Source: Penicillium oxalicum (lineage: Eukaryota; Ascomycota; Eurotiomycetes; Eurotiales; Aspergillaceae). Taken from it: a stretch of DNA of 64,000 nucleotides. The stretch spans positions 3,100,001 to 3,164,000 of the forward strand of contig NC_064655.1 in assembly GCF_001723175.1 (NCBI RefSeq). The letters run 5' to 3'. Shown piece by piece: positions 10,323-21,020 of the stretch; position 1 is the stretch's first letter; each line of letters starts with the position of its first letter. Below the pieces are notes generated by a model. It was not told the DNA's origin and made no database searches. It was given only the letters and a program-made list of their open reading frames with translations. Both the position numbers and the translations under genes were made by a program.

Positions 10323-10874
10323 ATGTGTTTAATTTGGACCCAGAAATACCATGTCTGCGGCTGTATATGGACCATTCGTGACCTCTATTGCAACCCCACC
10401 GAAACCTGCTGGGGCGCAAGGTTTCTCATCACTCATAATCACTTGCAATCCTGTCTGAAATGCAGAATATCAAGAACCACAGGAACAGACTCAGCATCAG
10501 CGGTTCAGCCACCTGATTCACCAGCAGCAGAAAGGTCCATGCCTGTTCTAGATCCCACCGACTCTACAACCTTTTGCAAGAAAGGCGATGAAGGGCTATC
10601 AAGAATTTTACTTGAAGTTCATTCCTCAGATAGAATTAGTGATGCAGAAACCGACAGCGATGATCCAGAGCAGGTTCAAGAACCTGATGATTTCCCTACA
10701 TTTGAGCTGAAGTCCGATGCACAGCGGTTACCGGGGTGGGTGTATGAGCCAGAAAATCTAGGCGATGCGAGTAGAGTTTGTGATCCAGTGAAACCCGGAC
10801 AGATCTGGAAGAATTACCGAGCTCGTCGGGGGAAGACAGGCTGGCATCTGGATGGGCGTCAGATGTCCAAGTGA
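10323..10874 (+). CDS. Hypothetical Cys-rich-N-terminus protein, 183 residues
   Basis: Single exon. The first in-frame ATG is at 10323 (the frame extends upstream without an ATG), giving MCLIWTQKYHVCGCIWTIRD. Eight cysteines lie in roughly the first 55 residues, in the pattern C-x9-CGC then CNPTETC and CLKC; similar N-terminal Cys/Trp patterns occur in many short uncharacterised fungal proteins and may bind zinc. The middle is acidic and Ser/Asp-rich (SDRISDAETDSDDPEQ), the C-terminus basic (NYRARRGKTGWHLDGRQ). No signal peptide. Function unknown. The TATA box and codon pattern support a real gene. Confidence 0.6.
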   Translation: MCLIWTQKYHVCGCIWTIRDLYCNPTETCWGARFLITHNHLQSCLKCRISRTTGTDSASAVQPPDSPAAERSMPVLDPTDSTTFCKKGDEGLSRILLEVHSSDRISDAETDSDDPEQVQEPDDFPTFELKSDAQRLPGWVYEPENLGDASRVCDPVKPGQIWKNYRARRGKTGWHLDGRQMSK

Positions 10875-11458
10875 TGTGGGAGCGTTGTTTCATGTTACTA
10901 CTGTGCGCTCGTATCGGTGATATCAGGTTACCCTCCTAGAGCTGTTCAAGTCTTCGAGGCTCATGATGACGGCGAGGAGCTGCATTCTACAATGAGAGGA
11001 TCTAGAATCGAAAAGATGTGTTGTTGAAAATAGCGATTCCGATGGATCGTAGATTGTCGTTATCTCAATTGAGATGGTTGCTGTAAGATGGAACAACCAT
11101 GGTTTCTTTGCTCCGCATCGGGATGATAGGTGATCGTACGGTCAAGTAGACTTATGCGAAATCCGCTTGGGTTGGATCAGTGCAAACTGAAAGTAAGAAC
11201 TCTGCGGGTCGAGGTAAAAAGGGAAAAACGAGTTTTTACACAAGAACTCCCATTCATATCGTAGGTATGGCTAGCTTCTGAGAAGCTATGATGAACGGTA
11301 ATGGCTAATTTGGCAGTGAACTCGGCAGACCAATTCTGCATCTCCTACGCTCACAAGCTGGTATGAAGCCGCTCGAGACGCGACGTGATTGCGTCAATGA
11401 CCGCAGACCTGAATTAGAAACGATGTCAGTCCCTGATATTTTCACCAATGAGATACAC
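10875..11458. other. Convergent gap before nup82
   Basis: 584 bp between two 3' ends. Presumably both terminator/polyadenylation regions; no gene seen. Confidence 0.4.
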
Positions 11459-14211
11459 TCATCTTGGCTCAAAGTTGACATACTCTCGCTCAACCATTCT
11501 CATTGCATCCGCGACCTTGGCGCGCTGGAGCCGCTGTGGCACCTTTGGCTGAGCACCCCCCGGCGAAGCGGGACTGCCAGGCTCAGGGGACAATGCCTTG
11601 GCACTAATGGTTTTGGCTTCAGCCACAAGCTCGTGGGCAAGATCCTTGACCTGTAGAATGTGTGAGCAGGGTAAATAGGATTAGGAATCACAAATGAGGA
11701 ATTCGCCGTACCGTCACCAATCGTTGAGTCAGCTGCTGATCTGCCTCATTCGCTGAGGGTGCTTTCTCGCCAATGGAGTCGTTCAATGTATTGACTTCCG
11801 AGATCCAGGCTTTCTCCTTCTCGCTTAGTGGGCGACCACCCGAATTGAGGAGCTTCTTGCGCAACGCGTCATATCTGCGCGTAATTTCGTCCTGTTTGGC
11901 CTTCGCTGCCTGCAGTCGCTTGTCGAGGACATCACCGTTGCGCGAACCATATTTGCGAGTACCGTCCTCTCCGATCTCGCTCGTCACGCCCTGGATGCGT
12001 TCGGCAACGTCGGCGAGTTGCTTCAGCTGATCCTTCATTTCGCCTTGCAGTCTCTCACACCGACGGAACAAGTCCGACGCTGCTCGCTCCAGAGCGTTTG
12101 TATGGGCGGAGAGAACGCGATGAGCCGTAGTCACCAAGTCCAGAGTCGCGGGAGAAAGTCGAACATGCTCTTTGAGAGTGTGCCGTTGACGATGCGGCAC
12201 ATGCTTCTCGACAAAAGTCTCGAGGGGCGACTTGGCATAGAGAATAGCGGGGACTTGGTAAGGAGCTCGGTGAGGAGCCAGCGCGGAAGAAGCATCTGAG
12301 CTGGGCTTGTAATCATATGTACGAAGTTCCAATGACGCCGAGAATGCGTCCTCCGGACCATCCATAACCGCCGCGTACGGGTTGGAGGGATGATACGTGA
12401 GAAGCATGTATCCCAGGTCGAAGTCATAAAACACTAATGACGCCGCCAGATGTTCGTTGAGCGCGATGGCGTCTGAATCCGAGGCTTGCAAGATCTTCTC
12501 TCTCTGCGCAACATCTCCACTGCAGAGGACCTGCAGTCGGAAGCCTGATCCGGAAGTGTCTTCGGCCTGCAATTCAGCCTCTAGTCTTTGTACCCAAGAT
12601 GTTAAGGAAAAGTGAACCACGTTCGAGGCCGTTGTAACGAAAAATGAGTATCGAGAGTGGACGTCCTTGGTGAAAGTCGGCCAGACAACAGATTCTGCGC
12701 CCGTGGTCTTGATGGTGTCCAGCGACTCAACCAACACCAAATCGGCAGGCTCTGAGAGCGGCGTGCGGAACGCGTTTTTCTTAGCTTTGGGCAGCCACTG
12801 GCCTTCGACGCCGTCCAATTCCAGGCAAATGTGAACACGACCATTCCCACTGGTAAGACAGACGATCGTGGCAGACAGCTTATCCTGGTCACCGGCCTCC
12901 ACTCCCAGTTCTTCGTCTTCTCCGACCATAAGGTCTTCCACGTCGAGTTTCGACGCAATAACCAGAATATCACACAGATCAAGATCATCGAGTTGATCAC
13001 CAGTGTCGAACCGGAACGGACCTTGCAGGCGTGGGATTGCACTAGGGTTTGCGGGCCGCGAGAACACATCAGCGCCTGGAATGAGGTCCGAATCAGAGGG
13101 GTGATAGGCAGCCTCTTGTTCATCAATTTCCCTCAGCCATTCGTACTGCTGTCGAGAGGCGATCAATTCCTCCTCGACATCTTCGGGTGCTTCTTCCAGG
13201 GCGGCCAGCTTGGGAATGATAGCTGACGAGAGCGCGGGGATCGTAGCGGACGGGGCTTGCCACTTGGATGGCAGTAATGGGCACAGAGCGTAGAGGTCCC
13301 CAGGCTTCATAGCAACCCATAGGGTCATGGGGGCCCAAGCATCCTCCTTTTCACTCCCGTTGCCAGCGAAGCAAGCTGATGCAACCTCCATATCAAAGAC
13401 ATCGGCAGAGAATCCCTTATTTTTACCAAATCCAGAGGGAGCAAAATCTTGGTCTGATGAGGTGCCGTCAACTAACTTCTTAAGATCCACAGCCAATGTT
13501 GGTTGATCGAACGACCAGTGGTTGTTTCGATCGAGTTCCCAGACTCGCACGGCGGCATCGGCGGTGATTGTGACCAGGCATCCGCCAAGGTTGCTGTGCA
13601 GGCCCAGCGGGTGCCAGATCGCAGAGACCACTGGAGCTTCTGGAATGACATGAGTGGTGGGACCCAGCTGGTATGTCTTCAGTCGAATCTGAGATTTGTC
13701 GGCCGACGCGAGATGTGACGAGTCCGGAAGTACCGCGATGTGTACTGTATGCTCGGTGACAATTGCCAGGAAAGCTCCATTTGGGGAAGGAATGATTTGT
13801 TTGATGAGCCCGTAGACAGGCACGGCGAGCACCTGTAAAAACGTTAGTTACATGTCGCATACCCAACAGTTCGCGCAAATAAGTCAATTGAAACGAACGA
13901 GAAGGAGAACATACTCGATAAGACGGAGAGGGCGTCTCCTCAGCGTGTGTGTTGGTCTTCTTCTGCCTCGCCTGCTGCTGCCATTGATCCTTCAACCGCG
14001 CCAGATTGGACCAGCGAATCTCATTGTCGATCACAACGAACACCTCGCTACCCCTCTTGGCAATCGTTTTGACCGCGCCACTCACTGCGGAAGCTTTCCC
14101 TGGCTTTAGCGCCTCATCTGTAGAAATCTTGTCCGGATTGCTCGCAAAGAGGTTGGCGCCAGGTGACGGCCGGCACAGCCAGGCCGGCGCATAGCTGTGA
14201 ACCTTGGGCAT
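11459..14211 (-). CDS. nup82: Nucleoporin Nup82
   Basis: Three exons (14211..13915, 13832..11712, 11650..11459) encode 869 residues. The N-terminal ~550 residues carry beta-propeller-like sequence (VVSAIWHPLG, GCLVTITADAAVRVWEL, the block ending YDFDLGYMLLTYHPSNPYA). The C-terminal third is coiled coil (DLFRRCERLQGEMKDQLKQL; KRLQAAKAKQDEITRRYDAL), ending AMRMVEREYVNFEPR, the usual Nup82 end. The 82-nt and 61-nt introns are in phase 0 with good signals. Nup82 anchors the cytoplasmic Nup159-Nsp1-Nup82 complex of the nuclear pore, which drives mRNP release. Its divergent neighbour encodes the nuclear cap-binding subunit, also in mRNA export. Confidence 0.92.
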
Positions 14212-14480
14212 GTCTTTATCGGTAACAAAAGAGAAAATATATCGCGCAGTGGTAGTGTTGAGAAAGCAAAGTTGAAATCAGACCGTCTCCGTCGAAGGGA
14301 GAGTGGCATGAAATACGGAAAGTAGGCAAGCTTGTCCAGGGTTGTTGATTGCCCGTGGAATTTGGCGACGCCAAGACTTTGTTGGAGCTCCGAGCTTCCT
14401 TTTGCCGCCGCTCCAACGCTCCGCAACTTTCCATACTCTACGTACTTGCAACATTTCTCGTCTGTGTCGTTCTATCCACC

Positions 14481-15266
14481 ATGAGTCTACTAGCTATCAA
14501 TACAGTTGACCGTCTGGACAGGCCCAGCGCCTATTATGTGGGCAAGGTAAGGGAAAAAATGCAATCCGTCTCAGGTGGACCTACCCGTAGGTGTGCTAAT
14601 CGCGATCCTTGCGCAGAACAAGCGGCGCAGCAGATACAATGACGATGATGAACCCGAACGAGAGGACCCCATGGCCAAGTTGAAGGATGCGACTACGCTC
14701 TACGTAGGCAATTTGTATGCAATGCGCCGACAATCTCGACAGATCAGCAATGGTCCACTAATTCCCTTTGCAGGTCTTTTTACACGACGGAGGAACAGAT
14801 CCACGAGTTGTTCTCCAAGTGAGTAATAATGCAACCGCTGATCTTTCAATTGTTCGACTTGTTCGATTTCTGATGTTTTTCTCTAGGTGTGGTGAGATCA
14901 AGCGCCTGGTCATGGGTCTCGACCGTTTCAACAAGACTCCCTGCGGATTCTGCTTCGTCGAATACTACACCCACCAGGATGCTCTGGATTGCCTGAAATA
15001 TATTGGAGGAACCAAGCTGGATGAGCGAATCATCCGAACCGATTTGGATCCCGGGTTTGAGGAGGGACGGCAATACGGGTATGTCATCCTCTGGACTGGC
15101 AGGATGTAAGACTGCGACTGACAATCTATCCAACAGACGCGGTAAGTCTGGTGGACAAGTCCGTGACGAATATCGCGAAGAGTACGACCCTGGACGCGGT
15201 GGTTACGGTCGGGCATACGACGAGCAGCGTCAACGGGAGGAGGAACAATATGGCGAGGGAAGGTAA
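14481..15266 (+). CDS. cbp20: Nuclear cap-binding protein subunit 2 (CBP20)
   Basis: Five exons (14481..14546, 14617..14714, 14774..14818, 14887..15078, 15137..15266) encode 176 residues. The RRM spans about residues 44-122, with RNP2 as LYVGNL, helix [19 protein letters not shown], and RNP1 within [20 protein letters not shown], followed by [20 protein letters not shown]. The C-terminal tail is Arg/Gly/Glu-rich. An N-terminal Tyr-rich segment (RPSAYYVGK) corresponds to the cap-stacking region. With CBP80 it binds the 7-methylguanosine cap of RNA polymerase II transcripts and promotes splicing and export. It shares a 269-bp divergent promoter with nup82. Confidence 0.95.
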
Positions 15267-15474
15267 CACAATCTTGTATGGCGACATGGGACAGCACCGG
15301 GACAGCCGGCAAATTGGCGTTTATTATGTTTACAACGGCCGCAAGGTCAATTAGCAGGAACTTGAAGATTTTGTCTATTCTATCCAACGGATGCTCTATT
15401 TACATGATCAAGTCTTTTTCGCAGCGTGGTCTATGTGACTTGAAATCTCGGCGCCCCGGCGCAAGAACGCGTGT

Positions 15475-16344
15475 TTACGAGCTGCGCTTCTGCCTCCTCT
15501 TCAGAGCATCCTCTACCTGATGCAACCACCAGGCGTGGATTCTGGCATCTCCCGTCAGCTCAGGATGGAAGCTGGTTCCAAACACATTGCCTTGGCGCAC
15601 CGCCACGACATCGCCCAACTCGTGATCCGGACTGATCGCACGGCCCTGTGTGGCATGGCGCGCCGCTGGCCCAGACAAGGTGGCCATCACCTCGACATCG
15701 CTATTGGCAGCGTCCGCTACCGAATTTCTCGCCTTCCTTGAAGGCGCAATAATTGTGTCCTCGCGTTGAGATTCCTCCTCTTGAATTCCCGATTGGGTGG
15801 GCAAGATGCACTCGACAATGGGTGCTCGGATAAAGACGGCAGGGAACGGCGGGGCATTTTCGCCCAAGAATGGCAGATCAAGAGGTCCCTGGAAGCTCTC
15901 CGTCTGTCGACCGAAATGATTGCGATTCACTCGAACATCAAGGCCACCAATCAACTCCTGACCACCCTTCTTCGTCTTGTTGGCGGATTCCGCGAGGAGG
16001 ATCAAGCCGGCGCAAGTGCCCCACGTTGGCCTACGGCGGACTCTGGTTGTAATGGCGTCACCGTTAGACCAGGCCGACCATCAACATCCTATTTTTGAGG
16101 GCACAACTCACTTGACAAATTCTCTCAGTGGCTCTAGTAGATTTGAACGTGCCGCAACCAGCGACATGGTGGTGCTCTCGCCACCGGGCAATACAAGCCC
16201 ATCGCATTTCTCGAGCTCTTGTGGCGTTCGAACTTCGATGAACTGCCAGTCAGCGAAGCCTTCTTGCTCCGCTGCCGTCTTCAGTAGCTTGATATGTTCA
16301 ACAAATGCGCCCTGTAGAGCGAGAACTCCCACGGTGACCGGCAT
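15475..16344 (-). CDS. SNO1: Pyridoxal 5'-phosphate synthase, glutaminase subunit (Pdx2/Sno1)
   Basis: Two exons (16344..16112 and 16030..15475, intron 81 nt) encode 262 residues. Class-I glutamine amidotransferase features: VTVGVLALQGAFVEHIK at the start, GLVLPGGESTTMSLV, the nucleophile loop TWGTCAGLILLA with C84, and the catalytic pair in SFHPELT (H233, E235). A hydrophilic insert (QEEESQREDT region, about residues 145-180) is longer than in bacterial PdxT, as seen in fungal homologues. It releases ammonia from glutamine for the Pdx1/Snz synthase, which makes vitamin B6. It is divergent from npgA across 454 bp. Pdx1 is not in this window. Confidence 0.93.
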
Positions 16345-16798
16345 CTTTTCAACAGTGGCAAGACGGAGACAGTGTAGAACGACTCAGACGGTTTATCTTC
16401 CTTGCGACTACTGTATGACTCGACCGACACGTGATTTTAGACTTTCCGCGGAGACAATAGGCTTATCGGGCCAATCCTTCTTTGTCCCCTTCTCCCACCG
16501 CCCTTTTATCGCCACGTGAGTCTCCACCCAATCTTTTCTGGTCGCTGGCGGGACGACAAGCGCGGGGCGGCGGAGGTTCGATGCAGCCCGCAGACGTGGC
16601 TGGTGGGCCATGCAAGCTCACTGCGTAGATGGAAATGCCGGTCTGCTTAGTGCTTCGCTGCTTGCTGTCGCCTGAAGAGTATGAGATCTGCCCAGCAATC
16701 CACAATCAAATATCAGTTTTGTGAGACGTGACTGGGCTTTCACATCGACCCGCAATCGATCCTCTGAACTCCACTCTAGAAGACGGCAACACTCAAAC
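16345..16798. promoter_or_regulatory. Divergent promoter region, SNO1 / npgA
   Basis: 454 bp containing two CACGTG hexamers (near 16428 and 16514), possible bHLH sites. No TATA box seen. Assignment is by position only. Confidence 0.35.
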
Positions 16799-18019
16799 AT
16801 GACAGCCAACCAGCTCGGATCTGCTGGTACACAATCAGCAATGACCGGGGCCAAGACCGAACAACCGTGGCACGGTCTGCCAACGTTGGTTCGATGGTTC
16901 ATCAGTACTCGGCAGTGGGAGGCGCGAGGCCTTGATCTTCCATTGATCGACGCACTACGTCCTGCGGAGCAAGAAGCGATTAGAAGGTATCACTTTGCAT
17001 CCGACAGGCGCATGTCACTGGCATCGCATCTTCTCAAATATCTTTATATACACCGCTCCTGCGGTGTGCCTTGGAAGCAGATCGTCCTCAGTCGCACCCC
17101 CAAACCCGAAGGTCGACCCTATTATGCGTCCAAGACGGAGATACGAGTAGATTTCAATGTCAGCCACCAAGCCTCCTTCACCATTCTGGCGGGGGTCATC
17201 GTGCCGTCCAAGGAACAACTTGCGCGACAATCTGCTGCCCAAGGCGTGGTAGCATCGCCGCCTAGAATTGGAATTGACATCACATGTGTCAGCGAGCGAC
17301 GCAAGCCAATGGAGACCATGCGGGAATATCTCAATTTCATATCAGCCTTTGATTCCGTATTCTCGCCACAAGAAATGGCTATCATGCAAAATCCGCTGTC
17401 GACGCTGCGGCGAGCGCGGGATCTGGGCCTCGCCGAGGCCTTCCCTTTGGACGACGAAGCGACACTGATCAATTTTGGCTTTCGTCTGTTCTACTCACAC
17501 TGGGCTTTAAAAGAGGCGTATCTGAAAATGACAGGTGACGCCCTCCTAGCAGACTGGCTGCAGGAACTTGAATTCACAAACGTCATTCCTCCACCCATGG
17601 CGGATCGTTTCGCTGCGCAAAGACCCGCGGGCAGTGATTCCGGAGTGGACAACTGCCAAAATTCCTCCCAGCAATGGGGTGTGCCCTACACGGATATCAG
17701 GATCTTCAAACATGGCACAGAGATTCACGGCGTACGGCTCCAGCTCGAAGCCTTTGAGGCTGATTATATCCTTGCTATCGCCGGTCAAGGCTGCCCTGTT
17801 GGTCCACTCTCTCAGCTACAGCTGGACGATAGCCTCTCTCATCAGAAACCGGCCACTACAACACATGCGACACGCATTCCTATCAACACTCGCCTGGCTT
17901 TGGGCCAGTCCGACCCTTGGAACCCAGAATGTGGCATTCTCGATCCGTGGTTGCCCGTGCAAGAAGTTGACATTGATCTTGACGTTCGGGCCTGTGCCGA
18001 AGGAAGGTGTTCCCATTGA
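16799..18019 (+). CDS. npgA: 4'-phosphopantetheinyl transferase (NpgA/CfwA type)
   Basis: Single exon, 406 residues. The first ATG is at 16799; upstream in-frame codons lack an ATG. Sfp-type motifs are clear: RMSLASHLLKYLYIHR and FNVSHQASFTIL upstream, GIDITCV with D160, and WALKEAYLKMTGDALL with E239 and K243. The C-terminus ends ACAEGRCSH, like the NpgA ending. These enzymes transfer phosphopantetheine from CoA to a serine of carrier proteins; in Aspergillus one such enzyme activates polyketide synthases, non-ribosomal peptide synthetases and alpha-aminoadipate reductase. A disordered insert (about residues 265-295) is the main variable part. No synthase gene lies nearby, so this is a housekeeping activator rather than a cluster member. 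Confidence 0.93.
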   Translation: MTANQLGSAGTQSAMTGAKTEQPWHGLPTLVRWFISTRQWEARGLDLPLIDALRPAEQEAIRRYHFASDRRMSLASHLLKYLYIHRSCGVPWKQIVLSRTPKPEGRPYYASKTEIRVDFNVSHQASFTILAGVIVPSKEQLARQSAAQGVVASPPRIGIDITCVSERRKPMETMREYLNFISAFDSVFSPQEMAIMQNPLSTLRRARDLGLAEAFPLDDEATLINFGFRLFYSHWALKEAYLKMTGDALLADWLQELEFTNVIPPPMADRFAAQRPAGSDSGVDNCQNSSQQWGVPYTDIRIFKHGTEIHGVRLQLEAFEADYILAIAGQGCPVGPLSQLQLDDSLSHQKPATTTHATRIPINTRLALGQSDPWNPECGILDPWLPVQEVDIDLDVRACAEGRCSH

Positions 18020-18973
18020 TCTGGGGAGATCAAGAAAATCTTGGCATCGCAGTACATTCGAACAACAAATATGACTCACTATTCAAGAACCGTCTGTTCA
18101 TCGCTTTCATCGGGGGTCAAAAGCAACTTTCATATCTAAGCCTCTCAGTTGATGCGACCCATGTCCTATCCAAGTGGATGAGTAGACTATTTTCCCCCTC
18201 AATCTTGCGCCACGTTGTACGCAGAAGGACTCGACTGGTTTTGTCGAATGAATCACAGCGGAACCATAGGCACCAGGATGCAAAATATACCTCTCAGCCC
18301 ACATACAAGTGCTGAATTCGAGTTGGAAGAATTAACCTTTGTTTTGTTTTGCTTTGTTTGTTTGTGTTTTTTTTTTAGCAAGGAGCCTACTAGGTAGTAC
18401 CTATTTCTGCTGGATGAACCATTCACAGACGGAGAAATCCACAGACAACCTTGGAGATTGAGCCAACACAAGCAGTTGGTTCAAACATCAGCAATTCCTG
18501 TACATTCAGGCATGAATTAAAATTCATGGCACCTTCAGAGCGTAGAGATATATACATTTTGCCAGAGGCATAGGGGGAACAGGGGACATTGACGAGACCA
18601 ACCTGGAGTGATGAGGCTGGGGAGAAAGACTGGATAGGATTAACGGGCGAAAGCAAGGTCTATTTAGATGGAGGAGGAGAAGAGCGATTGTTCAATGTGG
18701 CAGTCCAGAGAGGGAGCAGCTCATCGGTAGCAAGGCGTGACCCGGTCATTTGATGACCCATCGCATGGCCGAAGCTATCTGTATGAATCTCTGGCTTTCC
18801 GAGTCTCTGGATGGCATTTGCCACGAGGGGGGAGAGGTTCTTTCTGCCATGGTCACAAGAGCAGGCTTTTGTCTCGCATGGGATGGGTAGAAGATGTAGA
18901 AAGCGTGTCATCATTTGCCCAACTACACGCGAGCGAAATGTTGCGGCAGAGGGTTCATCTTGAAGGGGTGATC
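18020..18973. other. Convergent gap, npgA / slc1
   Basis: 954 bp between two 3' ends. It includes a T-rich run near 18340-18380 and no credible coding frame; plus-strand frames reaching into 18974-19216 are shadows of the acyltransferase. Confidence 0.4.
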
Positions 18974-19912
18974 TCAGATCTCAATGGCGGTCGAGACGCC
19001 GTTGGTTCGCGAGGGCTCAACTTTGTGTGTTTGCTTTGCCATGCTCATCATCGCCTCGAGCATCGAGTCACGGGTGGACACAGTCAACCGATCCACGTCG
19101 GCAGGGGTCAGATTCTTAGTTTCAATAGGAGGCAGGACTATTGGATTTCAGTCTGTCAGTTTTGTCATCCCTCGCGAGAACAGCATGAAATGGGACTCAC
19201 CCTTGATCTTGATTGAGCCAGCGTTGAATCGCAAGTTGCGAGGCGACAGGACATGGGAGTAATTCTCAGCCACGACCGGCACAATTGGTACACCAGCCTT
19301 TACAGCCAGATGGAAAGCACCCTTCTTGAACGGCAGTAGCATAGGCTCGTCAGAGTAGCTTCGCGTACCCTCGGGGAAGATAAACACGCTCTGACGGTGC
19401 TCGCGCATCTCCCTCACTGCTCCGTCAAAGGCTTTCATGGCATTCTCCCGGTTGGCTCGGTCAATGAAGACCGTACGCGACAGGGTCATAAACCAGCCGA
19501 GGAACGGAACATTGCGTAAAGACTTCTTCGCGGTCACACTGCAGTATGGTGGGAAAACAACCCCGAGCATCAATACATCCAGTTCTGACTGGTGGTTGCC
19601 AACAAAGATCGCCGGCCGCGTGGACAAGTGCTCTTGGCCCTCGATGATATCAAATGTCACACCAGTTGCAAGCCGCATCACCCACTTGAAGCTTCGGGCA
19701 GTCGCCCACTGCGAAACACGGCCATAGCCAACGAGACGAAGGACGATGGAAGCAATCACACCGTAGATGGCGCACACAAGGAGCGAGCCATATGCAGCGA
19801 GGCAGCGCGCGACGAATGCCGCGCGAGGGACTTTTTGGCCCAGGGCAAAGAGTGCCAGTGTACCGGCTACGTAGCAACTGACACCTGTAACAATATAGGA
19901 AGTAAACGACAT
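18974..19912 (-). CDS. SLC1: 1-acyl-sn-glycerol-3-phosphate acyltransferase (Slc1/PlsC type)
   Basis: Two exons (19912..19201 and 19137..18974, intron 63 nt) encode 291 residues. Two N-terminal hydrophobic segments (about residues 5-25 and 38-62) are membrane anchors. PlsC motifs: NHQSELD (H107, D112), TVFIDRANR near 147, FPEGTRS near 179-185 and the KAGVPIVPVV block near 210. The family acylates lysophosphatidic acid to phosphatidic acid at the ER or lipid droplets. The start MSFTSYIVTG was preferred because it opens with a membrane segment. An in-frame ATG at 19987 would add 25 polar residues and cannot be excluded. The C-terminal tail after the catalytic domain is hydrophilic. Confidence 0.92.
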
Positions 19913-21020
19913 CGCGGTAGGATCGTGATGAAGACTTCTAAGAGAGAAGGGAGACTTGTGGTCAGCATGGAGTGTGAGAAACGGCATATATAACGAACAG
20001 CAAAATAGAGCCTAGACCTACCTATCTTCATCCACTATGGACGCAGGAACCCACGTGCAAATGACAAAGATCTAGAGGACCAACTGGTACAAATCGCGTT
20101 CCAGCAACAAGATCAAATGCTCCCGGATGGTGGGGATCAAGTCAACCGATGTCATTTTCTGCCCTGGGCCGACTCACCGCCAGCTGACCGCGGCATATGA
20201 CGGCATCACGCCGCACGCGCCGCCAAATGACGATCCAAGCCTAAGACTGAAGACTGATGACCACAAATCAACTGGGTGGACAGGGCAGCATCTTCAAGTC
20301 TGGTTGTTATGAGCATTGTGCACGCCAGAAGACTGTGAAACCAGGAACATGAATTTGGCCCCAGCCGGCAGCCTCGGTCAGGCGTCAGTCGCTCTCGGCG
20401 CAGCTGGGGAAAGCTTGTGCTTATGAATCCAGGAGCACTGAATCTGTGGTCTCACATGTATAGAAACAACTTTTGCCCACATAGCAGAGCGGCTCAAGGT
20501 AAGCCTCCCTGGGCAGATATGTAGCGCATCAGAAACCTCCATGCTGAATGAGTTGAAGCGAGAAATTACTTTGTGTATTTTCTTGGCAGGGAAGTCAATG
20601 GCAGTGCAAGGAAGTCGCAAGTTCAGAGAATGCGGTTACGGATCCTACCATTGCATCTTGATCACAATTCATCATCGAGATCCGATCGTCATGAATACTT
20701 GTACAAAAACACCGCACCGGATGCCAAATGCTCGTCAAAAGTAGCCCACCCACTTGCATGGACGCCAAATCCCAGGGACGCCAAGCAAACAGAACTCCCG
20801 CCCACGATGCTGTGCAAAACCAAACAGGAATTGGGCAATGAGAAAAAGAAAAGAAAAAAAAGAAAAGAATGGACCGCTGAACGCCCACTCTACAACGTAA
20901 ATGGACATCATTATCTCAAACGGTGAGAAGGTCCAGAAGTAGTGCATAAAAGATACCGAGGCAGAGAGCAAAAGAGTGAGGGAAGAAGGGGAACCCGAAG
21001 ACATAAAGGTCTCATAGCTT
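19913..21020. other. Gap upstream of slc1 and downstream of bimA
   Basis: 1.1 kb: the slc1 promoter side and the bimA 3' region. It holds a 30-nt polypurine run at 20840-20869. No supported gene. Confidence 0.4.
20840..20869 (+). repeat. Polypurine run (GAAAA-rich)
   Basis: Thirty consecutive purines in the region downstream of bimA, polypyrimidine on the bimA strand. Similar in kind to the tract downstream of set9. Confidence 0.7.

Noticed and set aside
15475..18019. PPTase gene as a sign of a secondary-metabolite cluster
   Set aside because: No polyketide synthase, NRPS, terpene cyclase, P450 or cluster regulator lies anywhere in the window; the neighbours are housekeeping genes.
18737..19216. 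160-codon plus-strand frame
   Set aside because: Antisense to the second exon and intron of the acyltransferase; the minus-strand gene explains the sequence.
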